Notes: generated by a model not told the origin, from the letters alone. Positions 15,910-24,372 are shown, numbered from the stretch's first letter. The stretch: DNA of 35,679 nt from Sandarakinorhabdus oryzae (GCF_009733735.1 NZ_WNJP01000012.1:1-35679); one strand, 5' to 3'. A program made the numbers and translations.

Positions 15910-17439
15910 ATGAACCGGTTCGATCGTCGCCAATTGCTGGCCGGCAGCGCTGCGGCCCTGCTGGTGCCACAGCTGGCGCGCGCCGCCACATCATCCACCA
16001 CCGCACCGGCCGCCGCTGCCCAGAAAAAGATCCGCGCGGCCATCGACAGCCAGTTGCCGGACAACATCGCCCGCATCCAGGACTGGATCAAGCATCCCGG
16101 CATCGCGGCGGAAAACTGGCAGATGGAAGAAGCCTGCGCCTACACCATGGGGCTGCTCAAGGACGCCGGCTTCCAGATGATCAAGCGCATGCCGACCAGC
16201 GGCCACCCCGGCATCTTCGCCACGCTCGATGCCGGGGCCAAGCGCACCATGGGCGTCTATTTCATGTATGACGTCAAGCAGGTGAACCCGGCCGAATGGT
16301 CGAGCCCGCCGTTCGAGGCGCGCATTATCGACAAGCCGGGCTGGGGCAAGGCCATCGTCGGCCGCGGCGCCATCAACCAGAAAGGGCCGGAAGCCGCCTT
16401 CCTGGCCGCCCTGCATGCGTTCCGCGCCGCCGGGCAGAAACTGCCGGTGAACCTCGTGCTGGTGGCCGAGGGCGAGGAGGAAATCGCCTCCCCCAATTTC
16501 CACCAGATCGTGCAGGCACCCGAGGTGCTGGCCGCCCTGAAGAAATGCGACGGCATCATCATCCCCAGCGCCTGGCAGGGCAAGGATGGCAGCACGTCGA
16601 TCAACCTCGGCGCCAAGGGGCCGCTGGAATTCCAGCTGATCGCCAGTGGCGAGCGTTGGGGCAAGGGGCCGAAAGGCGACATTCACAGCAGCCTGCACGC
16701 CCAGGTGGATTCACCGGTCTGGCATCTCGTCCAGGCGCTGAACACGCTGGTCGAAGCCGATGGCCACACCCCGGCCATCGACGGCTGGTTCGAGAATGTG
16801 CGGCCGCTGACCGCGCGCGAGAAGGAGCTGATCGCGCAGACCGCCGCCAGCCAGAGCGAGGACCAGGCCAAGGCGGCCTATGGCGTGAAGATGTGGATCA
16901 ACAACGAGCCATGGCAGCAGAGCCTGGAGCGGCTGGCGGCGCAGCCCACCGTCAACATCCAGGGCCTGGTCGCCGGCTATCAGGGGCCTGGCGGCAAGAC
17001 CGTGCTGCCCGGCCGCGCCGAGGCCAAGCTGGAATGCCGCCTGGTGCCCAACCAGACCAAGAAGGAAGCCGAGGCCAAGCTGAAGGCCCACCTCGCCAAG
17101 CGCGGTTTTGGCGATATCGAGGTGGTGGTGAGCGGCGGCTATGACCCGACCGAAACCGCCGAGGACAGCCGCGTGATCCGCGCCCAGCAGGCCGTCTATG
17201 CCCGCTTTGGCGCCCGCGCCACGCTCTACCCGCGCCTCGCCGGCAGCTGGCCAGGCAGCGTCTTCACCCAGCCGCCGGTCTCATTGCCCGCCGGCCAGTT
17301 CGGCCTCGGCCACGGCAGCGGCGCCCACGCGCCTGACGAATATTTCGTCATCGAAAGCAGCAATCCGGCCGTACAGGGCCTGGCCGGGGCGACGGCGGGG
17401 TTTGTTGATTTTCTCTACGAGATGGCAACCGCGCGCTGA
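15910..17439 (+). CDS. Exported M20-family metallopeptidase-like protein with altered metal-site residues
   Basis: This 509-residue protein starts MNRFDRRQLLAGSAAALL, a twin-arginine type signal with probable cleavage near Ala25-Ala26, so it should be folded before export to the periplasm. The M20 fold is recognised from the ordered motifs YFMYDVKQVNP (118-126), GRGAINQKGPE (151-161), EGEEE (187-191), a dimerisation domain and a C-terminal HGSGAHAPDEY. In classical M20 enzymes the first motif carries a metal-binding His (HxD) and the second a bridging Asp; here these positions read Met119 and Asn156. ATG 15910 is preceded by AAGGGGG. It is divergent from pucBA and overlaps the convergent desaturase-like gene by 25 bases. 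Function and metal content are uncertain. Confidence 0.85.
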   Translation: MNRFDRRQLLAGSAAALLVPQLARAATSSTTAPAAAAQKKIRAAIDSQLPDNIARIQDWIKHPGIAAENWQMEEACAYTMGLLKDAGFQMIKRMPTSGHPGIFATLDAGAKRTMGVYFMYDVKQVNPAEWSSPPFEARIIDKPGWGKAIVGRGAINQKGPEAAFLAALHAFRAAGQKLPVNLVLVAEGEEEIASPNFHQIVQAPEVLAALKKCDGIIIPSAWQGKDGSTSINLGAKGPLEFQLIASGERWGKGPKGDIHSSLHAQVDSPVWHLVQALNTLVEADGHTPAIDGWFENVRPLTAREKELIAQTAASQSEDQAKAAYGVKMWINNEPWQQSLERLAAQPTVNIQGLVAGYQGPGGKTVLPGRAEAKLECRLVPNQTKKEAEAKLKAHLAKRGFGDIEVVVSGGYDPTETAEDSRVIRAQQAVYARFGARATLYPRLAGSWPGSVFTQPPVSLPAGQFGLGHGSGAHAPDEYFVIESSNPAVQGLAGATAGFVDFLYEMATAR

Positions 17440-18341
17440 ACAAGGGTCAGGCCGGCGCGCTCGCCCAAAGTCTCCGGCGTCCGGATATCCCAGGCCAGGC
17501 CCAGCCACCAGAGCAGCTGGATGAAGCCGAAGCCGATGTCGCTCTGCCCCGGATGCAGGCCGATGCGCGCCGATCCGGGGTAAGCATGATGATTATTGTG
17601 CCAGGCCTCGCCCATTGTGGGCAACGCCGCCCACGGCACGTCAAACGCCTGCACGCCAGACGCTTCAACCAGCCAGTGCTGCGGCCCACGATTATGGGCG
17701 AACCAGCCGACGAGCCAATGGCCGGTGGCTGATACGCTGATGCGCACGGCCACACCCCACAGCAGCCAGGGCAGACCGCCCCACCACCAGAACAGCGCCG
17801 CCAGTGGCAGTTGCTGCCAGCGCCAACTCGCCTCCAGCCAGCGATTGAAGCCGTTGTCGTCCTGACCAAGGTTGATCGCTGGCGGCTGGGCCAGCACAAG
17901 CCGGCAATGCAGCTGCCACCAGCCATCCCGCCACCACGGATTATGCTGTGACAGATAGGGGTGACATTCGGGTTGGCGCTGTGCCCAGTCGCGCAGATCA
18001 TGCTGGCGGATGATGCCAAGCGGCCCCGCCATGCCGACAAGGGCGCCCACCAACAGCAGCACGCACTCCAGCCAGCGCGGGCAGGCAAAGCTGCGGTGGA
18101 TGAGCAGGCGATGATAGCCAACCGAATGACCAAGCAGCAGCCCAGCTGCCGTGGTGCCGAGCCCCAGCAGCAGCGCACCCGGCGTGGCATGGAACGGTGC
18201 CAGCAGCGCGGCCGCCAGCATTAAGCCATTCCACAGGCTGTTGGCCGGGGACCAGCGCACCTGGCCGGCCAGGGCATCAGACCCGGCGCCGTCGACACGG
18301 TGCACGGCGTGGGGATCGTCTGCATGGACATCGTGGTGCAC
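17415..18341 (-). CDS. Membrane fatty-acid desaturase family protein with degenerate second His box
   Basis: This 308-residue polytopic protein resembles delta-9 acyl-CoA desaturases, which place a double bond in membrane acyl chains using a di-iron site. Box 1 is GYHRLLIH (His77 and His82) and box 3 is WHNNHH (His248, His251, His252). The middle box, usually HRxHH, reads HDLRD at 114-118, keeping only the first His, though further histidines (127, 133, 145) follow. Four or more hydrophobic segments are seen. A GTG start at 18341 has AGAGG six bases before it. It is divergent from an ArsR-type regulator and two operators lie between them, so it is probably repressed by that protein. Confidence 0.82.
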   Translation of the reverse strand: MHHDVHADDPHAVHRVDGAGSDALAGQVRWSPANSLWNGLMLAAALLAPFHATPGALLLGLGTTAAGLLLGHSVGYHRLLIHRSFACPRWLECVLLLVGALVGMAGPLGIIRQHDLRDWAQRQPECHPYLSQHNPWWRDGWWQLHCRLVLAQPPAINLGQDDNGFNRWLEASWRWQQLPLAALFWWWGGLPWLLWGVAVRISVSATGHWLVGWFAHNRGPQHWLVEASGVQAFDVPWAALPTMGEAWHNNHHAYPGSARIGLHPGQSDIGFGFIQLLWWLGLAWDIRTPETLGERAGLTLVQRAVAIS

Positions 18342-18359
18342 GACTCACCTCTTCAGTAT

Positions 18360-18375
18360 TTAAGTGATCGCTTAA
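18360..18375. promoter_or_regulatory. Operator 1 for the ArsR-type regulator (TTAAGTGATCGCTTAA)
   Basis: This 16-base palindrome has one mismatched pair. Its sequence recurs in inverted form at 18403-18418. It lies 18 bases upstream of the desaturase-like start codon, where binding would block its promoter. ArsR/SmtB dimers bind such A/T-flanked palindromes. Confidence 0.75.
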
Positions 18376-18402
18376 TTCATTTATGGCCTCGCTTGCAAGT
18401 GC

Positions 18403-18418
18403 TGAAGCGATCACTTAA
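18403..18418. promoter_or_regulatory. Operator 2 for the ArsR-type regulator, abutting its start codon
   Basis: TGAAGCGATCACTTAA is the inverse of operator 1 with few changes; bases 18405-18419 are a perfect inverted copy of 18359-18373. It ends at the base before the regulator ATG, leaving no room for a ribosome site, which suggests a leaderless transcript and autoregulation. Confidence 0.75.
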
Positions 18419-18745
18419 ATGCAGGGGATGATCGAGAAGGTTTTCGAAGCGCTGGCCTCAACCCCGCGCCGCAGGATCCTGGCCTATCTGGCCCACAGCG
18501 AGCTCACCGCCGGCCAGATCGCCGAGCGCTTTGCCATGTCGAAATCGGCCATATCGCAGCATCTGAACGTGCTGGAGAATGCCGGTCTTGTCCGCTCTGA
18601 AAAGCGTGGCCAGTTCGTGCATTATGCGATCGTGCAGGAAAATCTGGCGACCACGCTCAATAGTTATCTACAGCAGGTCTGCCCCGTCTCACGTCCGTTG
18701 ATGGCCGAAAGCCGCGCAATCGCTGAAACGAAGGCCAAGGGTTAG
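18419..18745 (+). CDS. ArsR/SmtB-family winged-helix transcriptional regulator
   Basis: This 108-residue regulator has the ArsR winged-helix domain at about 5-80: FEALASTPRRRILAYL, then the recognition helix AMSKSAISQHLNVLENAGLV and the wing RSEKRGQFVHYAI. It has only one cysteine, in VCPVS, and lacks the CxC or HxH metal sites, so it is closer to SdpR-like, non-metal repressors. The ATG at 18419 directly follows operator 2. Its stop overlaps that of the convergent MBL gene (TTAG). The natural signal is unknown; the divergent desaturase-like gene is the likely target. Confidence 0.92.
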   Translation: MQGMIEKVFEALASTPRRRILAYLAHSELTAGQIAERFAMSKSAISQHLNVLENAGLVRSEKRGQFVHYAIVQENLATTLNSYLQQVCPVSRPLMAESRAIAETKAKG

Positions 18746-19836
18746 GCCCGCACAAAGCGGTCCACGCCGCTGCCATCCTTCAATCGCTTCACCCGGCCGC
18801 GTTCTTCCAGCCAATGCAGATGGGCGACGGTCTCGCCGGTGGCCAGGCCATAATCCGCCTCGCCGATCGGGCGGCGGAACAGGGCGGCGAAGCAATCGAC
18901 GGCGGTGCGGGGTTCGGCGCAGAAGGCTTCCAGCTTCTCCAGCTTGCCGTGGTGATCGGCGGCGAGTTGGTCGAGGCGGGCGTGAAGGCCGTAGAAGGGC
19001 TCGTTGTGGGCGGGCAGCACCAGCACATGATCGGGAATGGCGCGCAGCCGCTCGATGCTCTCCAGCCAGTCGCCGAGCGGATCGGCATAAGGCTCGGTGG
19101 GATAGACGCTCACGTTGGAGGTGATGCGCGGCAGCACCTGGTCGCCGCTGATCATCACGTCGTCGGCCACCAGGCAGGCATGTTCGGGCGCATGGCCGCG
19201 GCCGACCACCACCGTGAACTGGCGCGGGCCGATGCTCAGCACATCGCCATCGCGCAGCCGCTTGAATCCGGCCGGCATCTTGGAAATGATCTTGCCGAAA
19301 CTGCCCCAGGCCTTGGCCTTCATCGCCGCGACCTGCTCCTCGCTCCAGCCGGCGCGCACCGAAAAGGCGATGGCTTCATCGGGCGGCGCGTCGCGCACAT
19401 CGAGGATCAGCGTGCGCGCCAGCAGATATTCGGTGCGGGTGATTTCCAGCGGCACGTCCCACTTGCGGCACAACCAGCCGGCCATGCCGAGATGATCGGG
19501 GTGATAATGGGTGACGATCACACGGCTGACCGGCTTGCCTTTCAGCGCGCCGGCGAACAGCGCTTCCCAGGCCGCCTTGCTGGCCGGCAGGCCCACGCCG
19601 GTGTCGACGATCGCCCAGCCGTCTCCGGCATCAAGCACCCACAGATTGATGTGATCCAGACCGAACGGCAGCCCCATGCGCACCCAGAAGATGCCCGGCG
19701 CCACTTCTTCGGCCTCGCCTGGCCCCGGCACCCAGCGGCCCAGCGGATAACGCAGGCCCTTGATTTCATCAGCGTCGCGTGGCGCCGTGCTGATCGCGCC
19801 GGCAGGGATGGGCAGCAAAGGGGGCGGATCGGTCAT
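18742..19836 (-). CDS. MBL-fold metallo-hydrolase
   Basis: This 364-residue metallo-beta-lactamase-fold hydrolase shows the binuclear metal motif THYHPDHLGM (His110, His112, Asp114, His115), then His215 in GRGHAPEH, Asp232 in ISGDQV and a final histidine in LPAHNEP. The C-terminal part resembles a small winged-helix tail (GETVAHLHWLEERGRVKR), as in LACTB2-like and glyoxalase-II-like proteins. No signal peptide. The substrate is unknown, though thioesters of acyl-CoA type are possible. The start lies 15 bases from a LiuR-like palindrome, which suggests co-regulation with branched-chain amino acid or fatty acid breakdown. Confidence 0.9.
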   Translation of the reverse strand: MTDPPPLLPIPAGAISTAPRDADEIKGLRYPLGRWVPGPGEAEEVAPGIFWVRMGLPFGLDHINLWVLDAGDGWAIVDTGVGLPASKAAWEALFAGALKGKPVSRVIVTHYHPDHLGMAGWLCRKWDVPLEITRTEYLLARTLILDVRDAPPDEAIAFSVRAGWSEEQVAAMKAKAWGSFGKIISKMPAGFKRLRDGDVLSIGPRQFTVVVGRGHAPEHACLVADDVMISGDQVLPRITSNVSVYPTEPYADPLGDWLESIERLRAIPDHVLVLPAHNEPFYGLHARLDQLAADHHGKLEKLEAFCAEPRTAVDCFAALFRRPIGEADYGLATGETVAHLHWLEERGRVKRLKDGSGVDRFVRA

Positions 19837-19850
19837 TTCACCACGCTAGG

Positions 19851-19866
19851 TTGACGTAAACGTAAA
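19851..19866. promoter_or_regulatory. LiuR/MerR-like operator (TTGACGTAAACGTAAA)
   Basis: This near-perfect palindrome of ACGT half sites resembles the operators of MerR-family LiuR regulators of leucine, isovalerate and fatty acid breakdown. It lies 15 bases upstream of the MBL gene and 36 bases before the PaiB-like gene, so it could control either or both. No MerR gene is in the window. Confidence 0.5.
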
Positions 19867-19902
19867 GTCGACTCCCGCTGCTGATAGGCTATGGGGCGGC
19901 GC

Positions 19903-20511
19903 ATGCATCCCAATGCTGCCTTTCGCCATGACGAGGACGCGCTGGCCTTCGTTGCCGCGTACGGCTTTGCGCATATCTTCGGGGCGACGCCCGACGGCCC
20001 GCGTGTGGCCCACGCGCCGGTGCTGGTAACGGCGGCCGGCACGCTGATGTTCCACCTGTCCAATGGCAATGCGCTGGCGAAGCATCTCGATGGCCTCGCC
20101 GCGCTCGTCAGTGTGGGCGGGCCTGGCCATTATGTCTCGCCCAACTGGTATGAGGCGCCGGCCAACAACGTGCCGACCTGGAATTACCAGGCGGTCGAGG
20201 TGGAAGGCCCGGTGCGGGCCATGGACATGGTGGAACTGGAAGCACTGCTCAATCTCGCCTCCGCCACCTTCGAGCCGCGCGTGGGGGAGGACTGGACCAT
20301 GGCCAAGATGGAGCGCCCCCGCGCCGAGGCGATGATGCGCGCCATCACCGGCTATGAACTCACCCCCGCCGCCATCCGCACGACCTTGAAGGCCAGCCAG
20401 AACCGCAGCGAAGCCGATGCGGCCGGCGTGATCGCGGCGCTGGAGCGGCTGGGCGAGACGGCCGGCGCCGAGGCCATCCGGAAGGCAAGACACGGAAAGA
20501 CTCTGGCATGA
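19903..20511 (+). CDS. PaiB-like FMN-binding protein (putative negative transcriptional regulator family)
   Basis: This 202-residue protein is a PaiB-family split-barrel flavoprotein. It begins MHPNAAFRHDEDALAFVAAYGFAHI and contains the family hallmarks HLSNGNALAKHL, YVSPNWY and VPTWNYQAVEVEG. Bacillus PaiB was described as a repressor of sporulation and protease genes, but in most bacteria the family may instead act as a flavin-dependent enzyme. I start at ATG 19903, since family members begin with MxxPxxF and GGGGCGG lies upstream; ATG 19891 is less likely. It overlaps the phosphatase gene by four bases (ATGA). Confidence 0.9.
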   Translation: MHPNAAFRHDEDALAFVAAYGFAHIFGATPDGPRVAHAPVLVTAAGTLMFHLSNGNALAKHLDGLAALVSVGGPGHYVSPNWYEAPANNVPTWNYQAVEVEGPVRAMDMVELEALLNLASATFEPRVGEDWTMAKMERPRAEAMMRAITGYELTPAAIRTTLKASQNRSEADAAGVIAALERLGETAGAEAIRKARHGKTLA

Positions 20512-21161
20512 AACTCGCCGTCTTCGATTGCGATGGCACGCTGATCGACAGCCAAGTCAACATCATCCGGGCGATGGAATCGAGCTTCCAGCGCCACGGA
20601 CTTGCCCCGCCCGACAGCCACGCCACCCGCCGCATCGTCGGCCTGTCGCTGGTGGAGGCCATGCAGGCCCTGCTGCCGGAGGCCGAGCCTGATCTGCATC
20701 TCAGCCTGGCCGAGGATTACAAGACCGCCTTCCAGCGCCTGCGCGCCGACAAGGCGCTGGATGCCGAGCCGCTTTACCCCGGCATCCGCCGTCTGCTCGA
20801 TGCGCTCGACGGCGATGGCTGGCTGCTGGCGGTGGCCACCGGCAAGTCGGACCGTGGCCTGAAGCTGGCGCTCGAACATCACGGCATCCACCATCTGTTC
20901 GTTTCGCTGCAGACTGCCGATCGGCATCCGTCCAAGCCGCACCCATCGATGCTGCGCGCTGCGCTGGCGGAGGCTGGGGCGCAGGCGACCCAGGCAGTGA
21001 TGATCGGCGACACGATTTTCGATATCGCCATGGGCCAGGCCGCCGGCGTGCGCAGCATCGGTGTCGATTGGGGCTATCACGATGCGCACGAGCTGCTCGA
21101 TGCCGGCGCTGCCGATGTCGCCGATGATGCCGATCACCTGCTGGCGCTGCTGAATGGCTGA
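20508..21161 (+). CDS. HAD-superfamily hydrolase, phosphoglycolate phosphatase-like
   Basis: This 217-residue HAD subfamily IA phosphatase has motif 1 FDCDGTLID with nucleophile Asp7 and acid/base Asp9, motif 2 Thr111 (ATGKS), motif 3 Lys143 (SKPHP) and motif 4 GDTIFD with Asp168 and Asp172. The helical cap lies at about 15-85. Members dephosphorylate phosphoglycolate or other small phosphates; a precise substrate cannot be given. It overlaps PaiB upstream by four bases and the small membrane protein downstream by eight. Confidence 0.93.
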   Translation: MKLAVFDCDGTLIDSQVNIIRAMESSFQRHGLAPPDSHATRRIVGLSLVEAMQALLPEAEPDLHLSLAEDYKTAFQRLRADKALDAEPLYPGIRRLLDALDGDGWLLAVATGKSDRGLKLALEHHGIHHLFVSLQTADRHPSKPHPSMLRAALAEAGAQATQAVMIGDTIFDIAMGQAAGVRSIGVDWGYHDAHELLDAGAADVADDADHLLALLNG

Positions 21162-21384
21162 GGACGAGCCGCCCGGTTCCGGCGAAATGATCGCCCGGCT
21201 GCGGCGACTGGGCCGGATCATGGCGATCCTGTCACTGGCGTTCGGCGGCGTGTTTGTCGTGCTGGCGCGGCGCAGCGCGGCGGCGGGCGACAACGGGCAG
21301 GTTGCCAGCGGCCTGTTCTGGGTGGCCGCCGTGCTGCAGTTCGGCCTGGCCTTCGTCTTGCTGTGGCGCGGCAGGCGGGGGTAG
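21154..21384 (+). CDS. Small two-helix membrane protein, hypothetical
   Basis: This 76-residue protein has a charged N-terminal region, then two hydrophobic helices (about 22-40 and 50-70) and a basic RGRRG end. The ATG lies inside the end of the phosphatase gene, an eight-base overlap, which argues for a real gene with coupled translation. No domain is recognised. Confidence 0.78.
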   Translation: MAEDEPPGSGEMIARLRRLGRIMAILSLAFGGVFVVLARRSAAAGDNGQVASGLFWVAAVLQFGLAFVLLWRGRRG

Positions 21385-21393
21385 AGCAAAGCC

Positions 21394-21597
21394 ATGAGCA
21401 ACGCCCCCCTGCCCGCCGAAGACGCCAAGAGACGCTATCTCGTCTATCTCGCCGTGCGGCTGACCGGCCTGGCCGTGATGGCGGCCGGCGTCTGGATGAT
21501 CCGCGAAGTCGGCCAGGCGCCGGGGCTGGCGGTGGTGCTGGTCGGCGGCTGTTCGCTGCTGGTGCGGCCGCGGCACCTGGGGCTGACGCGCAAGTGA
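21394..21597 (+). CDS. Small two-helix membrane protein, hypothetical
   Basis: This 67-residue protein has a charged start (MSNAPLPAEDAKRRYL), two hydrophobic segments (15-35 and 40-57) and a basic tail. It begins nine bases after the previous gene and overlaps the ATP12 gene by four bases (GTGA). Such a small protein ahead of the ATP12 gene recurs in sphingomonads by my recollection, which would hint at a link to ATP synthase assembly or membrane work, but this is inference. Confidence 0.8.
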   Translation: MSNAPLPAEDAKRRYLVYLAVRLTGLAVMAAGVWMIREVGQAPGLAVVLVGGCSLLVRPRHLGLTRK

Positions 21598-22286
21598 AGC
21601 GATTCTACCGGCAAGCCAGCGTCACCGGCGAAGGACCGTTTTGCATCGCACTCGATGGCCGGGCCGTCCGCACACCGGCACGGGCACTGCTCGAGCTGCC
21701 GTCACGGGCGCTGGCCGCAGCGGTTGCAGGCGAATGGCAGGGCCAGGGCGAAACGATCGACCCGCGCACGATGCCGCTCACCGGCACGGCCAATGCCGCC
21801 ATCGACCGGGTGGCGCCTGACCCAACGGGTTTTGCCCGCCGGTTGGCCGCCTACGCCGAAAGCGAGCTGATCGCCTATCGCGCCGATGGGCCGGCCTCGC
21901 TGCTGGCCGCGCAGGCCGAGGCCTGGGATCCCTGGGTGGAATGGCTCTCCCGCCGCTATGACGTGGGGCTGACCATCACCAGCGGGGTGATGCACGTCGC
22001 CCAGCCGCCGGCGACGCTGGCGCGCATCCAGGCGGCCTTTGCCGCGTTCACGCCGTTCCAGCTGGCCCCGCTCGATGCCATCGTCTCCATCACCGGCTCT
22101 GCCGTGCTTGGCCTGGCAGTGGCGGCCGGCGAACTCGAGTCCGACGCCGCCTATGACATCGCGCATGTCGATGCGCGCTGGCAGGAAATACATTGGGGCC
22201 GCGACGCGCTGGCCGCGAAGGCCGAAAGCGCCCGGCGTGCCGATCTGGCGGGTGCCGTCACCTTCCTGCGCCTGTTAGCAGGGTGA
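21594..22286 (+). CDS. ATP12-family F1-ATPase assembly chaperone
   Basis: This 230-residue protein belongs to the ATP12 family known from mitochondria and alphaproteobacteria. It begins [29 protein letters not shown] and has the diagnostic patterns [14 protein letters not shown] and [14 protein letters not shown], near the C-terminus [12 protein letters not shown]. In mitochondria ATP12 binds the F1 alpha subunit and prevents its aggregation before assembly. The GTG start at 21594 overlaps the preceding stop; an upstream in-frame start would run into other genes. It closes the operon starting at 19903. Confidence 0.93.
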   Translation: MKRFYRQASVTGEGPFCIALDGRAVRTPARALLELPSRALAAAVAGEWQGQGETIDPRTMPLTGTANAAIDRVAPDPTGFARRLAAYAESELIAYRADGPASLLAAQAEAWDPWVEWLSRRYDVGLTITSGVMHVAQPPATLARIQAAFAAFTPFQLAPLDAIVSITGSAVLGLAVAAGELESDAAYDIAHVDARWQEIHWGRDALAAKAESARRADLAGAVTFLRLLAG

Positions 22287-22359
22287 CCAATCGCCTCTTG
22301 CCCCCATCGCGGCAATTGCTAGGGGGATGGGCAACGCCGCCCTTGGGGGAGAGCCACCC

Positions 22360-23892
22360 ATGCTGAAGCAACTGGAAGAACTCGAACGTCGCCGCGCTGC
22401 CGCCCGCATGGGTGGCGGGGAAAAGCGCATCGCCGCCCAGCATGCCAAGGGCCGGCTCACGGCGCGCGAGCGGCTCGATATCCTGCTCGATCCCGGCAGC
22501 TTCGAAGAGCTCGACATGTATGTCGAACACAACTGCACCGATTTCGGCATGCAGGACACGGTCATTCCCGGTGACGGCGTGGTGACCGGCAGCGGCACCA
22601 TCAACGGCCGGCTGGTGTTCGTCTTCTCCCAGGATTTCACCGTGTTCGGCGGCTCGCTGTCGGAACGCCACGCCCAGAAGATCTGCAAGGTCATGGACAT
22701 GGCCATGAAGGTTGGCGCGCCGGTGATCGGCCTCAACGATTCAGGCGGCGCGCGCATCCAGGAAGGCGTCGCGTCGCTGGGCGGTTATGCCGAAGTGTTT
22801 CAGCGCAATGTGCTGGCCTCGGGCGTGGTGCCGCAGATCAGCCTGATCATGGGCCCGTGCGCCGGCGGCGCTGTGTACAGCCCGGCGATGACCGACTTCA
22901 TCTTCATGGTGAAGGATTCAAGCTACATGTTCGTCACCGGCCCCGACGTGGTGAAGACGGTGACCAACGAAGTGGTCACCCAGGAGGAACTGGGCGGCGC
23001 CATCACCCACAGCACCAAATCCGGCGTGGCCGACCTGGCGCTGGAGGATGACATCGACGCGCTGCTGCGCACCCGCCAGTTCTTCGATTTCCTGCCCCTC
23101 AACAACCGCGAGGACGCGCCGTTCCGGCCGACCAGCGATGATCCGCTGCGGGTGGACAACAGCCTGGACACGCTGATCCCCGACAGCGCCGCCAAGCCCT
23201 ATGACATGCACGAGCTGATCCAGAAGGTCGCCGACGACGGTGAATTCTTCGAGCTGCAGCCCGGCCATGCCGGCAACATCATCATCGGTTTCGCCCGCAT
23301 CGAAGGCCACACGGTGGGCATCGTCGCCAACCAGCCGATGGTGCTGGCCGGCTGCCTTGACATCAATGCCAGCAAGAAGGCCGGGCGTTTCGTGCGCTTC
23401 TGCGACGCCTTCAACATCCCGATCGTGACGTTCGTCGATGTGCCCGGCTTCCTGCCTGGCGTGGCGCAGGAATATGGCGGCATCATCAAGCATGGCGCCA
23501 AACTGCTGTTCGCCTATGCCGAAGCCACCGTGCCAAAAATCACTGTCATCACCCGCAAGGCCTATGGCGGCGCCTATGACGTGATGGCCTCCAAGCATTT
23601 GCGCGGCGACCTGAACTATGCCTGGCCCACCGCCGAAATCGCCGTGATGGGCGCCAAGGGCGCGGTGGAGATCATCTTCCGCCAGGACATCGGCGACAAG
23701 GAGAAGATCGCGGCGCGCACGGCCGAATATGAGGCCCGCTTTGCCAACCCGTTCGTGGCGGCATCGAAGGGCTTCATCGATGAAGTGATCATGCCGCATT
23801 CGACGCGGCGGCGGATTGCGCTGGGGCTGCGCAAGTTGCGCAACAAGACCTTGGAAAATCCTTGGAAAAAGCATGACAATATCCCCCTCTGA
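22360..23892 (+). CDS. pccB: Propionyl-CoA carboxylase beta subunit (carboxyltransferase)
   Basis: This 510-residue carboxyltransferase is of the usual PccB length. It shows the N-terminal signature [13 protein letters not shown] and [14 protein letters not shown], and C-terminal [31 protein letters not shown] and [16 protein letters not shown] patterns, quoted here in pieces. It moves the carboxyl group from biotin on PccA to propionyl-CoA, giving methylmalonyl-CoA. I start at ATG 22360, preceded by GGGGGAGAG at good spacing; ATG 22327 has its purine run directly against it and adds 11 atypical residues. Its stop lies inside a hairpin that covers the next gene's ribosome site. Confidence 0.96.
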   Translation: MLKQLEELERRRAAARMGGGEKRIAAQHAKGRLTARERLDILLDPGSFEELDMYVEHNCTDFGMQDTVIPGDGVVTGSGTINGRLVFVFSQDFTVFGGSLSERHAQKICKVMDMAMKVGAPVIGLNDSGGARIQEGVASLGGYAEVFQRNVLASGVVPQISLIMGPCAGGAVYSPAMTDFIFMVKDSSYMFVTGPDVVKTVTNEVVTQEELGGAITHSTKSGVADLALEDDIDALLRTRQFFDFLPLNNREDAPFRPTSDDPLRVDNSLDTLIPDSAAKPYDMHELIQKVADDGEFFELQPGHAGNIIIGFARIEGHTVGIVANQPMVLAGCLDINASKKAGRFVRFCDAFNIPIVTFVDVPGFLPGVAQEYGGIIKHGAKLLFAYAEATVPKITVITRKAYGGAYDVMASKHLRGDLNYAWPTAEIAVMGAKGAVEIIFRQDIGDKEKIAARTAEYEARFANPFVAASKGFIDEVIMPHSTRRRIALGLRKLRNKTLENPWKKHDNIPL

Positions 23893-23900
23893 ACAGGGGG
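23883..23900 (+). promoter_or_regulatory. Hairpin spanning the pccB stop and the ribosome site of the next gene
   Basis: CCCCCT and AGGGGG pair perfectly across the six-base loop CTGAAC, which contains the pccB TGA. The AGGGGG arm is the ribosome site of the DUF2269 gene, four bases before its ATG. Ribosomes finishing pccB would open it, a simple means of translational coupling. Confidence 0.55.
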
Positions 23901-23904
23901 CGTG

Positions 23905-24372
23905 ATGCCCGACACCTATCTCGTCTGGAAATTCCTGCACATCACCGGGGTGGTGATGCTGATGGGCAACATCACCGTCACCGCGATATGGAAATATTTC
24001 GCCGATCGTGACGGCCGGCCGGCGGTGCTGGCCTTTGCCCAGAAATTGATCACCTACACCGATTGGTCGATGACGGTGTGGGGTGTCATCCTCACCATGA
24101 TCGGCGGCTATGGCCTTGCGATTGAAGGCGGATTCGATTTGTTCGGTGGCTGGCTGCTGTGGGCCCAGGTCTGTTTCTTCGCGGCCGGGCTGATCTGGAT
24201 GGGGCTGATCGTGCCGATCCAGATCAAGGCCGCCCGCCTGGCCCGCGAATTCGACGATGCGCCTGTGCCTGATGCCTATAAAGCCTTGTCCAGAAAGTGG
24301 ATTTTCTGGGGCCTCATTTCCACAGTGCCGCTGCTGGCGGCGCTGTGGCTGATGATCGCCCAGCCAGGATGA
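23905..24372 (+). CDS. DUF2269 family integral membrane protein
   Basis: This 155-residue inner membrane protein has about four helices and the family start YLVWKFLHITGVVMLMGN, with WSMTVWGVILTMIGGYG in the second helix region and a final hydrophobic segment. The function of DUF2269 is unknown. I choose ATG 23905 over the adjacent GTG 23902 because of spacing from AGGGGG. It lies 12 bases after pccB, so it is probably expressed with it. Confidence 0.88.
   Translation: MPDTYLVWKFLHITGVVMLMGNITVTAIWKYFADRDGRPAVLAFAQKLITYTDWSMTVWGVILTMIGGYGLAIEGGFDLFGGWLLWAQVCFFAAGLIWMGLIVPIQIKAARLAREFDDAPVPDAYKALSRKWIFWGLISTVPLLAALWLMIAQPG

Noticed and set aside
22327-22359. Earlier pccB start at ATG 22327
   Set aside because: The purine run lies directly against this ATG without spacing, and the extra residues do not match the family.
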